A stretch of DNA of 64,000 nucleotides from Valencia hispanica (lineage: Eukaryota; Chordata; Actinopteri; Cyprinodontiformes; Valenciidae): NCBI GenBank assembly GCA_963556495.2, contig OY747710.1, positions 41,489,000 through 41,552,999 on the forward strand. The letters run 5' to 3'. The notes under the pieces are model-generated. The model worked only from the letters and a program-made list of their open reading frames with translations. It did no database searches and had not been told where the DNA came from. The translations under genes were made by a program, and so were the position numbers. Below, one piece after another: positions 22,700-33,047 of this stretch (within the stretch, counting starts at the first letter, position 1; each line of letters begins with the position of its first letter).

Positions 22700-23275
22700 A
22701 TTCTTTTCGTAGACTTTTGTTCATATCTTTTTAGCTGAGGCAGTGCTTTTTTGGACTATTCCATCTGATTTTGGATGCTGTGCAACCCGGAGGAATTTTA
22801 ATGAGATTTTTTTTACTTTGGCACAGTTGTATAACCGTGGCAACAATGTGTTTTTTTGTTTGTTTGTTTTTTACAAATGTGAGCACCTAATTAAAGTCCA
22901 AGAATCTCAAAAAATATCTGAACTATGCCCCCAAATCCCAGAGGAGTTGAAAAGGAGGCTTTATGGATGCAGAGCAGGACCAAAGAGCAGAGAGAGAAGT
23001 TCAAAAGAAAAGTTCAGAAAAGTAGTTCAAACCACCTTTTCATTTTAACCTTAATGGGCAAAGATCATATCCCTGACTCCACCTACTCTATGCCTGGAGC
23101 GGCAAAAGAAAATCAGGTGGATTAGCAGTGCTTGCCAACAACTGGGGACATGTTGCTGTGAAATCATCTCATGAGACTGTCATACAGCAACATTCTTCAG
23201 TCAGAGGCCAGTTCAGATAAGTTGCAAGACTGACTGCTTCTGGAGATCCTTCCTACCCACAGATTAAACATTTAT
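22700..23275 (+). mobile_element. Rex1-like LINE, internally deleted copy 2
   Basis: The first 400 bp correspond to the 5' coding part of the LINE: a GCCATRRNFNEI-like region, YNRGNN, a KYxxxEHLIK-like region, CRAGPKSRERSS, then HIPDSTYSMPGA and LANNWGHVAVK from the apurinic endonuclease start. The sequence then jumps near 23.15 kb straight to the 3' end of the element (GAGACTGTCATACAGCAACA, TCTTCAGTCAGAGGC, GGAGATCCTTCCTACCCACA, AATGACTCTTTGAAG). The RT is entirely missing. It shares 5' and 3' parts with 15.6-16.1 kb but keeps more of the endonuclease, so the deletion junction differs. It has no coding capacity now. Confidence 0.7.
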
Positions 23276-24450
23276 AATGACTCTTTGAAGATAGGTTGAT
23301 AACATAACTTATGAAAACATTTAATTTCCCTTCAAAATGAAAAAGTATTTTTTTAATTGAAATAAGATAAATTGAATTGAAATTAAATTAATTCAATTGA
23401 AATGAAGTTAATTAATTTGGGCCAACAAACCAATTTAAATCTCGATTTTTGCATTTGGAATCAATATGTTTTTTTAACAGGAAGAAATTTCTTAATACTC
23501 ATCAAACTGTTTTTGGAGTAAACACTCAAAACCCTAATGACAGTTTAGATTTACAATGCTTAGAAGTTGGTCCCGAACTGTAGTTTTTCTGCAACTTGAT
23601 AAACTGAATGCATCCAAATAATAGCCGGGGTGTATGCACATATTTTTTTTATGTATGTATGATGTATATACAATTTTGATATTGTGTATATTAATGAAAG
23701 CTCACAAATTCAACTTGTGCGTGCGCCCAATTCTTATGTTATACAATCATTAATAGTTCAAATATGTAATTAAAAGTTGCACATTTGAATAGTCTGGTAA
23801 TGTTTACTCTGTTTTCTTAGTGATCGTTTTCTGCGTTCTCCGGTTAATGCAGTACCTTCTCGTAGTGTTTAAGCTCCATGCACTCCACAGCTGTCTCTAA
23901 TCTGCTCAATAACTTATCTGACTAGCATTCCAGCAATCAAGCTCCTCAGTATAAATACTTATTGGTTTCTCAATCATTGTCAGATCTTCTCTTGTTGACA
24001 GCAGGTTGTTTTGGTTTTCTTAAGCTGAGCTGCAACTAAAATCAGTGTTCATCATGGACGGCCAGTCCTCATCTCTGCATCTGGGTCCTCTACACCAACG
24101 CATGACATAGTAGTCAGTAGTCATGCCTTCCTAGGAAAAACACTTTTCTTCACGCCCCCTTTAATTGAAATACTATTCAGAACCAGATAATATTTAATTA
24201 TTTATCTGTACAAACCACTGGCACCAGCATTCTGGATACAATCTCCTAATTATCGAAACAGATTAATAAAATGAACAGCAACAACTTCAATTTTAAGATG
24301 TTGCAGCTCACTGTATTGTTTTAAGTCTTAACACTATTTATAAGTTCACTTTATTACCTCAAATGTTAACATTTAATCAAGACTGCTCAGTCTGTGATTA
24401 TCAGAAGAGAAAAAGCACAAATGATTCACTGAGATGTGCTTTTTCAGACC
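23276..24450. other. Unassigned AT-rich stretch
   Basis: AATTGAAATTAAATTAATTC-type sequence near 23.37 kb, otherwise featureless to me. Confidence 0.5.
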
Positions 24451-24454
24451 CCCC

Positions 24455-24640
24455 CTCCCACACACTATTTGAGAAGCACTGGGTTATAGACAGATTCTGA
24501 TGAAATTTTCAGGAAATGACCACAGTGGGACCAGGAACAAGTGATTAGATTTTGGGGGTGATCTGGATCTGTCTGTGGGGGACTGAGCTGCCTTGACGAA
24601 GGTCTGCGCTCTCCAAGTGCTTTTCTAGTGTTCATGGTAT
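24455..24640 (+). repeat. Dispersed repeat (family C), copy 2, partial
   Basis: Shares TTTTCAGGAAATGACCACAG, AGTGGGACCAGGAACAAGTG and CTGCCTTGACGAAGGTCTGC with the copy at 22.4 kb. Confidence 0.7.
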
Positions 24641-24834
24641 ATCCAACGAGAAGTATTATTTTTAATGAGAAGTTAAAAACAAATAGATTTTTGGCAGTAA
24701 AAGACCAAAAATAGGGCAGAGGAGACAATAAAGAGGCACAGATGTACAAAAAAAATCAGATTTTCTGGTGGCAACATGGAGGGAAGAGAACAGGTATGGT
24801 AACAGGAGGATCTGAACGAAATGGATCTGAATGG

Positions 24835-25035
24835 GGCGACCATGGTTTAGGAGGTAGGAGCTCGTCTTGTAACCACAGGGTGTCCAGTTCGAACCCCCGT
24901 TCCCTTGGCCAAGACACTTTACCCGCCTTACCTGTTGGTGGTGGTCAGAGGGCCCGGTGGCCCAAGTGTGTATGGCAGCCTCTTTTCTTTCAGTGTGCCC
25001 CAGGGCGGCTACAGCCATCACCAGTGTTTGAGCAA
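24835..25035 (+). mobile_element. tRNA-like SINE fragment inserted at a Tc1 end
   Basis: Contains a pol III B-box-like GTTCGAACCCCC at about 24.89 kb, followed by TTGGCCAAGACACTTTACCC and GGGCGGCTACAGCCATCACC, the layout of a common fish tRNA-derived or tRNA-like short repeat. An A-box is not clear. It replaces or interrupts the C-terminal end of the neighbouring minus-strand Tc1 transposase. Confidence 0.55.
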
Positions 25036-25360
25036 CACTTAAAAGACGTTTAGGGACTGAAGACACCAAGTGATGAAGTGTTTCAGGTGTAATTTTGTCC
25101 TGTTCTTCCGGCAAACATGTCTTAAGGTGGGCAACAGTACAGGGTCTTCGTTGTCGCATTTTGCGCATCAAAATGCGCCACACATTGTCTGTTGGAGACA
25201 GGTCAGGACTGCAGGCAGGCCAATCAAGTAACCGTAACCTCTTCCTTCGCAGCCAGGACTTAGTAATGTGTGCAGAATGTGGTTTTGCATAGTCTTGATG
25301 AAATATGCATGGGTGTCCCTGGAAAAGATGTCTTCTTGAAGGCAACATATTGTGCTCCAA
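25030..25360 (-). pseudogene. Tc1 transposase, C-terminal part
   Basis: In-frame continuation of the catalytic domain, from a region before HQDYAKPHSAHITKSWL, through WPACSPDLSPTDNVW, to a C-terminal helix-rich end (ETLHHLVSSVPKRLL). The open frame then runs on into unrelated SINE-like sequence, so the natural stop has been replaced. The glutamate of the DDE triad is replaced by aspartate. Confidence 0.85.
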
Positions 25361-26375
25361 AATCTCGATGTATTTTTCAGCATTAATGGTGCCATCAAAG
25401 AAGTGCAGGTTACCTTTGCCAAGGGCACTGACACAACCTCATACCATGACAGACCCTGGCTTTTCGACTTGTTGCTGGTAACAGTCTGGAGGATCCTTTT
25501 ATTCTTTGGTCCGGAGCACACGACTTCCATTTCTCCCAAAAACTACCTGAAATACTGAATCAACTAACCACAGTACACGTCTCCACTGTGTGATGATCCA
25601 TCCCAGATGCCTCTGAGCCCAGAGAAGTTGACAACGCTTCTGGACACTGTTAACATAGGCCTTCCTTTTGGCACAGAATAGTTTTAACTGACATTTGTGG
25701 ATATAGCTACATACTGTGGTACTTGACAAAGGTTTGCCAAAGTAGTCCTGAGCCCATGTGGTGATATCGCTTATAGAAGAATGACAATTCTTGATACAGT
25801 GTCGCCTGACGGATCGGAGATCACGGTTGTTCAGTTTAGGCTTACACCCTTGTCCTTTACCAACTGAAATTCCTCCAGATTTCTTGAATCTTTTAATTAT
25901 GTTATGTACTGTTGACGGGGAAATATCCAAATCTCTTCCTATCTTTCCTTGAGAAACATTGTTTTTAAACATTTCAATAATTTTCTCACGTTCAGTTTTT
26001 GTTGGCAAACTGGGGATCCTCGGCCCATCTTTGCTCCTAAAGGACTAGGCCTTTCTTGGATGCTGCTTTTGTAATTATAATCACCTGTTGACATCACCTG
26101 TTTCAAATCACATCACTATGTAACCAATTTACCTTATTACTAGCCCTAAATTGCTCCTGTCCCAACTTTTTTTGGAATGTGTTGCAGGTCTGAATGACAG
26201 AAAAGGATGTATATTTACAAATTAAATTAAGTTGACCAGACAAAACATGAAAGACGTTGTGTTCATATTGTCTGCAATGAAATTCAAGTCAAAGTCAATT
26301 TAGAAATCACTATTTTCTTTTGTTATTTGCATTTTCCATACTATCCCAACTTTTTCTAGTTTGGGTTTGTAGATG
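25036..26375 (-). mobile_element. Tc1-like transposon, third family
   Basis: Minus-strand element. Its 5' end lies at about 26.37 kb, where the minus strand begins TACAAACCCAAACTAGAAAA. The phrase TCCCAACTTTTT occurs both near 26.16 and near 26.34 kb, which fits an IR/DR-type end with two internal binding repeats. The transposase follows. The 3' inverted repeat is not visible because the SINE-like sequence abuts at about 25.03 kb. Confidence 0.85.
25499..26008 (-). pseudogene. Tc1 transposase, N-terminal part
   Basis: A 169-residue open frame beginning MPTKTEREKIIEMF, with two helix-turn-helix regions: GKIGRDLDISPSTVHNIIKR (first) and a second around RDLRSVRRHCIKN to SSTTVCSYIHK. These would bind the inverted repeats. 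The catalytic domain starts near the end, but where the family has WSDES this copy reads WLVDS, so the first catalytic aspartate is lost. Frame breaks follow. The remainder of the protein is in another frame at about 25.03-25.36 kb and has HQDYAKPHSA (second aspartate kept) and SPDLSPTDNVW, where the third acidic residue is aspartate instead of glutamate. The copy is inactive. Confidence 0.88.
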
Positions 26376-26734
26376 TTTAGTTTGATTCATATAACTAAAT
26401 TCCCTTGTATTGCAAAGCAGACAGTTATTGTAGTTGCAAAACATTCTTCTGTTTACTTTTAAAAGTGTATTTTAAAATATAAAGCTCACCTACTTTCAGA
26501 TTAATTTGATGTCAAAAACAGCTGCACGATAGGATGCAAGGTTTTAGTTTATTCTCTTTTTAAAAGATTTTTGTTAAAGACTTCAGCCTCTCATGAGAAA
26601 AAACTAAATCTTGATTTGGAAAGCATCTAGAAAACGGTATTAAGGATTTTAAATAGAGTAATATCGGACCTCTAAAAAGTATAATCATGCATATGTACTC
26701 AGTACTTGATTTGGGCCCCTTTTGCATCAATTAC
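26376..26734. other. Unassigned stretch
   Basis: AT-rich; nothing recognised. Confidence 0.5.
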
Positions 26735-26981
<247 letters not shown>

Positions 26982-27179
26982 GACCCAAAAAAGACCAAAC
27001 TGTCAGATACCATCACAATGTTTGTAAGACAGAACTATGCCATTGACACTGATATACATGTCAGATATTGGAATGCTAAATCATCTTAAAACGTGTCAAA
27101 TTAACATAGCAGCTGCTGAAAGAAAATAGTTGTCATTTTTTCAAAATGTCCCTACTGTACTTCTAGATCACAGTTCCTT

Positions 27180-27355
27180 TATTTGTGTCCATCCTTGGTG
27201 TGTTATTCTTTGAACCTGTTATTTTGATGTAATTGGTGTATCACATCTTGCCCTGCCTCTGGCCCAGGACACTCTTGAAAAAGAGATTTTTAATCTCAAT
27301 GAGTTGTTATCCTGGTTTAAAAAAAGGTTTAAAAAAATAAAATAGAAAAATAATA
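27180..27355 (+). mobile_element. LINE 3' tail fragment (L1/Tx1-like?)
   Basis: CTCTGGCCCAGGACACTCTT, then GAAAAAGAGATTTTTAATCT, CAATGAG and a TGGTTTAAAAAAAGGTTTAA tail match a common fish LINE 3' end in which a TAAAAGAGATTTTTAATCTC-type motif precedes an A-rich (AAATA)n end. Only the tail survives. Confidence 0.55.
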
Positions 27356-27544
27356 CATTTTGAGCAGCAGTTGATTTATGAGCCAATATGTTTGTAGAGT
27401 TCATCCTTGCTCACTTTGCAGTAAAGTATTTTCTAGATTGGAAAATTAACTTCTAACATCTTAATAGGTCTATAGGATGGATCTTTTTTTAATTATTTAA
27501 TTTTTACATATTCTGAATCACTAAAAAATCTCAAAAGATTGCGC

Positions 27545-27775
27545 AGCATTAGTACATACATGCTAGTTGAAAAACAATGAAGCTGGACAATTTAATGAAG
27601 TACAGTGGACCAACACCAGCAGATGACATGGCTCTCCAAATCAATACAGACTTTGGAATCTTTACACTGGATTTCAAGCATCTTGGATTGTGTGCCTCTC
27701 CATTCTTCTTCCAGACTCTGGGAGCTTGTTTTCCAAATGAGATGCAAACTTTGTTCTCATCAGAAAAGAAGGCAA
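27545..27775 (-). pseudogene. Tc1/mariner fragment (family of 12.2 kb relic)
   Basis: Minus-strand piece of the transposase around its first catalytic aspartate: FSDENKVCISFGKQAPRVW, then a GEAHNPRCLKSSVKIPKS region, LIWRAMSSAGVGPLYFIK and onwards to a cut-off near 27.545 kb. The 5' part of the gene is missing; an L2-group LINE tail starts right next to it at about 27.78 kb. Confidence 0.8.
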
Positions 27776-27779
27776 AACA

Positions 27780-29425
27780 ATGCAAGGCAATTTTATTTGT
27801 ATAGCACAATTTCAACAACAAGGTAATTCAAAGTGCTTTACATGATTAAGGGGTCAAATAAAAATAGCAGTAAAAAACAGACAAAGCATATAAAGTAAAA
27901 ACAGCAATTAAGCAAGAAGCCTACACAAAACATATGATACATTGAAGCATTACTCAAAGGCAGCTCTAAACAGATACGTTTTTAGTTGTGATTTTAAAGA
28001 ACTCAGTGTTTCAGCAGCTTTGCAGTTGTCTTGAAGTTTGTTCCAGATTAGAGGAGCATAGAAACTGAAAGCTGCTTCTCCATGTTTGGTTCTGATTCAA
28101 GGGATTTTGAGAAGACTAGAATTAGAGGACGTGAATGGTCTGGGGGCGTTGGTATAGTAACAGTAGATCTTCAACATACTTTGGTGTTAAATCATTCAAT
28201 GATTTATAAACTAATAAAAGTATTTTGAAGTCTATTCTCTGAGCTACAGAGAGACAGTTTAAGGACTTTAGAACTGGGGTGATGTGCTCTACTTTCCTGG
28301 TTCTACTGAGGACACAAGCAGCAGCGTTCTGGATCAGCTGCAGCTGTCTGATTGACTTTTTAGGCAGACCTGTGAGAACGCTGTTGCAATAATCAATCTG
28401 ACTAAAGATAAACGCATGGATTAGTTTTTCAAGGATCTTGTTGCGACATCAGTCTTTTAATCCTAGAAGATTTCTTCAGGTGATAGAAGGCTGAGCTTGT
28501 TATTGCCTTTATATGACCCTGGAGGTTCAGGTCTGAGTCCATTACTACACCTAAATTTCTGGCCTGATCAGTAGTTTCTAGCTGTATTAACTGAAGCTGT
28601 GTGCTGACTATTGATTGTTCCTCTTTAGGTCCAAAAGTAATTACTTCTGTTTTGTTTCTGTTCAGCTGGAGAAAGTTATGGCACATCCATCCATTGATTT
28701 GCTCGATGCATTTACTTAGGGTTTGGATGGGTTCAAAGTCACCTGGTGACATCGTAATGTAGAGCTGAGTATCATCTGCATAGTTATGGTAGTTAATCAT
28801 ATTGGTTGTTGTAATCTGGGCTAGTGGGAGCATGTAGATATTAAATAAGAGGGGCCCCAGGATGGAGCCTTGTGGCCCCCCGCATGTGATTTCTGTTCGT
28901 TCTGATGAAAAGTTACCTATTGAAACAAAGAACCAGGCAAGTACTGTACCATCCAGCTCTCCAGTCTTTTCAATAGTATATAATCATCAACAGTGTCAAA
29001 TGCTGCACTGAGGTCCAACAGAACCAGCACTGTGGTTCTACCACAGTCTGTATTTATGCGAATGTCATTGAAAACTTTGACATGGGCAGTCTCAGTGCTG
29101 TGGGGAGCACGGAAACCAGACTGAAAAACATCAAAGCAAAGAGGAGGAGCTTAATTGGTTAATGATTCCTTTAAGTTTTTTTTGGTTTAAGTCATGGAAT
29201 TCTGACATTTTTTCTACACTGGTGTTAGTTGGGTATAACATTGGTAGTCGGTTCGGTGCTGCGGTACAGACCAACCATCTAATTGTTAGAATCTTTTCAC
29301 TGAAAAAGCTGACAAATTCATTGCAGGCCCTGGTAGAATTTAGTTCAAGGGCTACTGTCACTGGAGCGTGACATTGAGAATAATTAGCACCTCTGTGGTA
29401 TAATTGGTTCATCATACACCTGATC
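27780..29425 (-). mobile_element. L2-group LINE (family A), minus-strand copy
   Basis: A 5'-truncated, internally deleted LINE. The 3' end is at about 27.78 kb, where the plus strand reads AAGGCAATTTTATTTGTATA and CAAAGTGCTTTACATGATTA. The RT palm (28429-28833, YADDTQLY) and, upstream, the segment before RT (29131-29415, ending LKGIINQLSSSSLL) are legible. Between them the sequence jumps to LDLSAAFDTVD, skipping the N-terminal RT part kept by the plus copy at 38-40 kb. The 5' end stops at a (TA)n array near 29.44 kb. Long stretches are almost identical to the plus-strand copy, so it is relatively young. Confidence 0.88.
28429..28833 (-). pseudogene. L2-group LINE RT fragment with intact YADD
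   Basis: A 134-residue frame beginning [17 protein letters not shown] and containing the RT catalytic box [12 protein letters not shown], then [30 protein letters not shown], and the thumb segment [17 protein letters not shown]. The frame ends in the thumb at QQDP, where a stop or shift truncates it. The enzyme would carry out target-primed reverse transcription. The catalytic motif is intact here, while the plus-strand sister at 39.2 kb reads CADD. Confidence 0.88.
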
Positions 29426-29441
29426 AGGGTTAAAAATCCCC

Positions 29442-29484
<43 letters not shown>
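29442..29484. repeat. (TA)n microsatellite
   Basis: About 43 bp of alternating TA at the 5' edge of the L2 copy. Confidence 0.95.
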
Positions 29485-29487
<3 letters not shown>

Positions 29488-29679
29488 CAGCCATTGGACT
29501 TTTCATGTCTAGTGGATATCTATGATGTAATATCTTCCTTGTGAGAGATCTCTATGTTTAAGATGTTAGTCCCCCTCTCATTTAATTTAACAGAGTTTTA
29601 CTTCAAAGAACCTGAACTAGGCAGTGTGAGCAGAGTTTAAAATGTCTAAAACACAGTTTAAAAACACACGTCCGGCTGG

Positions 29680-30012
29680 ATGTAGCGCATGGAAGGATCA
29701 CGTTATTCCAGCCCGATCCTCCCCAACCCTTTGGGCTCCCCGGCCGGCCAGGAGGAGGCAGTATACAGCCCCAGGACTAATGCATGTTTTTGTGGGAGTA
29801 GCTCACATTAGCTGCTCAAGGGAACACGGGGAGAACATGCAAACTCCACACAGAAAGGCCCTTTCGCCAACACCACCCAGGGTGTGGGTGCCAATGATGT
29901 GGGGGAACAAACACACCCTCAGCACCCACAGCGTCCCCGGTGGTAATCGAACCCTGGACCTTCTAGCTGTGAGGTGAGCCAGGCTACCAGCTGTGCCACC
30001 GTGCCCCCTATT
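29680..30012 (+). repeat. Common fish repeat related to family A, partial
   Basis: The end shares GGAGAACATGCAAACTCCAC and ACAGAAAGGCC with family A, then GGTAATCGAACCCTGGACCT and CTAGCTGTGAGGTGAGCC. The first part (GGCTCCCCGGCCGGCC) is unlike copies 1-3, so it may be a related subfamily or a chimaera. Confidence 0.65.
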
Positions 30013-31372
30013 CAAACATTAATAACTTGTGTGATTAATTTAAAAGTTTAAATTCAGTCTAATTTACACAAGGATTTTCAAATAGTTTCTCGTTAATTAG
30101 AGATTATTTGTTTTTAATGAACAACAGTGGCTCAAACTCGTGCAATAGTGTAGCAATCTTCTTTTCCAGATGTTTTCTTATTGAATTCATGGTTCATTAA
30201 TCATCTTTCTCCCTGGCCTCCAGACTTTGGTTTCTTATGGTGTAGCTTGCTGTGGAGTTGCTAAGAATGAGGGAAAAGAGCGAAAAATCTGAAAACTACA
30301 GGGCCTTATGCTAGTATTAAAAACACACCTTCACTGTCTGTTGGCCATCCTGTTCTTCAACAGCTACTTGCCAAGAACTTGCTAACATTCTTAAAGTTTG
30401 TCTTTTATTAGGTACCTCTCCAACAGTATGACTGCCAACAGATATGAGTCAAGCCACACAAAGAAAATACAGGCATGTCTTTTTCCTCTCATGTTATATA
30501 GGCTCAATATTTCATCTTGAGATGCTAAATATAAATGGATGAGCCAATGGAAGCTAAATGTTATACAAGGTTCTGACAAAAAAGACATCTGCTTTGAATG
30601 TTTAAATCATTATTATCAATTTAAGTAAAATACAATGTAACTCAAACCAGTACGTATATTTCTATAGTTATCATTAACGCACATGTTGGACTTTTTTTTT
30701 CTTTAGAACAGCATCATCTTTAAATTCGCCGTGGCTTTGAGCTGTCATCAGTAACTCTATAAATTGTATAGATTGTAAGTGTTGGTCTAGTCTAACAAAG
30801 GGAGGTGGATTATTACCAACAGTAGAGATTGTCCTTCAACATCCTTACATTACTCATCCCGTAGAGAGAGATGATGGTTTTTGGTGTTGGAGAGGAAGTC
30901 AAACAATGACTCACTTTACTGACAGATGAGAGCTAATCGATTTCATATGTCAGGGAAAGTCATGTGAACGTTAACCTAGGTAGTTTCACTTTTTGTCAAC
31001 AAAAAAACTCTGTGTGATTTACTTTAACTTTGTAAGAAACCCTAATCATGTTTGATGTGATTGAACCTCTAGATATTGGTGTTCATTTTGCAGAACAACT
31101 TCACATGCTGCCTTTGCTCCCTTCTTTAAGTTCTCCTGTCCTCACCTTGTAAGGGATATGCCCTTTTTTTGGGAAATTGGGCTGAAGATAAGGGCTATGG
31201 ACTGAGTTGGGGGTTCAAGGAAAGTGTTGGTGGCGATGATGTTAACCTTTGTTTCACACCAGATTCTCAGTATTGGAGGGTCATGGTTCAGGCCACTGCA
31301 AACTTAATATACCTCAGGTGTTCTTCATTTTTTTACACCACTGGCCCTTTTAACATGGACATACACTGAACA
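30013..31372. other. Unassigned non-coding stretch
   Basis: No recognised repeat, RNA gene or exon. Confidence 0.5.
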
Positions 31373-32029
31373 TGTCTCTGTTTCTACTAGGGTCGTCTCA
31401 GCTCGGACCGGGCCGGGTCCGCCCCATTTAATGTGTTTCCACAACCTTTGTCTGGGCAGGGCCGACCCCTTTTATCGGACTACTTTTGTCTCAGTCCGAA
31501 GGTGGCCGAGGCGACCCAACACTCGGACCTATGGACTGATTGGTCCAGTAAAGTGAAGTCACTCTCACGCTGACCTACATAGTGGTAGCGACTGATTGGC
31601 CTGGCGATGTGAGTGTGAAGTGATGTCTCAGAATGGCGACGCATGGCTTCCAGAGGAGTTCAAAACATTGTTAGGGGAAATTTAAAAATTGAAAGTGCGA
31701 ACATCAGGCCTTGAAGGACCACAACAGCCGGAGTGGAGCAGACCGCAAGCACTAAAAGTGCTTTGCAGAAATGGATGACATTTATGGTGAAAGGCTGGCG
31801 AGCAATAGGAGAGAGAGTGGGCTAGATACCAGCTCCAGCATCAGGATCTGTAATGTCGAAAAACGGTGAGTGATGACTGATTTTTACAGGAACTTTGCTA
31901 AGCTGAGCCCGTCCATGTTCTCGCCCACGGCCACGTTCCTGAGATGATAATGGAAAGAGAACCAGGCCATGCTGGCCTGAGCTGACACAACACTGCCCGG
32001 GCTGAGCCGACCCTAGTGGAACAGGGGCA
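31373..32029. mobile_element. Non-autonomous DNA element with ~35-bp inverted ends
   Basis: Left end TGTCTCTGTTTCTACTAGGG and right end, on the minus strand, TGCCCCTGTTCCACTAGGG, continuing inward with TCGTCTCAGC versus TCGGCTCAGC. The pairing therefore extends about 35 bp with scattered mismatches. The 657-bp body is GC-richer than its surroundings and has no complete transposase. No clean target-site duplication is visible, so the superfamily (hAT or Harbinger) is unresolved. Confidence 0.7.
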
Positions 32030-32516
32030 TTCATTACGATCGCAAAGAGCTGTGGATAAATTAGGTCAGTCAGCATATGTTACCCCAAAATGCTGGAATA
32101 TTGCTACAGTTGGTGCAAATTTCATTTGTGCATTTGACTTTCTTTATAAAACACCAAAAGTTTCAAAGTACATCAAATTTTAAATAATTTGGTATAGAAA
32201 ATCTGTTCCGGTCACTGGGATAAATCTTAATCAACTGCATATCGTCATCTTGCTGAAAGTTTTACAGAATGTGTAAGAAAGAGGGAAAACTGGGGTCTCA
32301 TCACTGTGACGTCTGTCTCACAAATGTTGTCTAGGTTTTGTCAGCATGTGACTTCATTTGATAAAGTAAGTTTGTGCTATTATCACAATCCCTGGACATG
32401 ATGATGTGTGCTTCAAGCTTGACAACCTGATGTATCTATGTTAGGGACTTTTATTTTGAAGTAAGAAAGGAAGTAGCTCCTGAGCTAAACTGTGGCCTTT
32501 TCAGAGGCAGCTAATC
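32030..32516. other. Unassigned non-coding stretch
   Basis: Nothing recognised between the two inverted-repeat elements. Confidence 0.5.
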
Positions 32517-32519
32517 TAA

Positions 32520-33044
32520 AGTCTAGTTTATACTTCTCCGTCAGCAAGTTGCACAGGCACTCAAACGTACCAACAGAGGCGTTTTCCTTTCAGACTTCTG
32601 GTGTTGCCTGGGTAGTCTTGGAAAGCAATTCCCTGTAGGGACACCAGGGGGCATAGTGCTTTTCTAGGGAGGTCTTGCCACCATTGCAGTAACGTCTCCT
32701 GTTGACAACAGTGTATTTACATTTTTACAATTTTATTTTTAAACTAAAACTCTTCACTTGGACAACTTCCACCTCTTTCAATACTCAATTAACTTCCTGT
32801 TCACAAATATGATATAAAGCTCCTGACTCGCTATGGTAACAGATCCTGAACACTCATAAATTGTCTTATGCAAGAGGTTATTTTGTTTTTTGTTTTTTTA
32901 AAGAAATGGCGGGGTTGATGACAAATGTAAAGGAAGTGGGGTGCCGACCAATCACAGACTTCCGCTCTCCTTAGCTTTTGACAGATATTTCAAAAATAGG
33001 GCATGTCTCCTCACCCCTGCTGATGGAGAAGTATAAACTAAACT
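32520..33044. mobile_element. PIF/Harbinger-like MITE
   Basis: Terminal inverted repeats of 27 bp with two mismatches: left 32520-32546 starts AGTCTAGTTTATACTTCTCC, right 33018-33044 read inward starts AGTTTAGTTTATACTTCTCC. TAA flanks both sides (32517-32519 and 33045-33047), matching the 3-bp TWA duplication of PIF/Harbinger elements. The 525-bp interior has no coding capacity. Confidence 0.85.
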
Positions 33045-33047
33045 TAA

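Noticed and set aside
24835..25035. Functional tRNA gene
   Set aside because: Only a B-box-like motif is visible; no full cloverleaf could be folded by eye, and the layout matches a fish short repeat.
29680..30012. Host gene from the 111-codon frame at 29642-29977
   Set aside because: The frame lies within a common fish dispersed repeat and its peptide is the usual incidental translation of that repeat.
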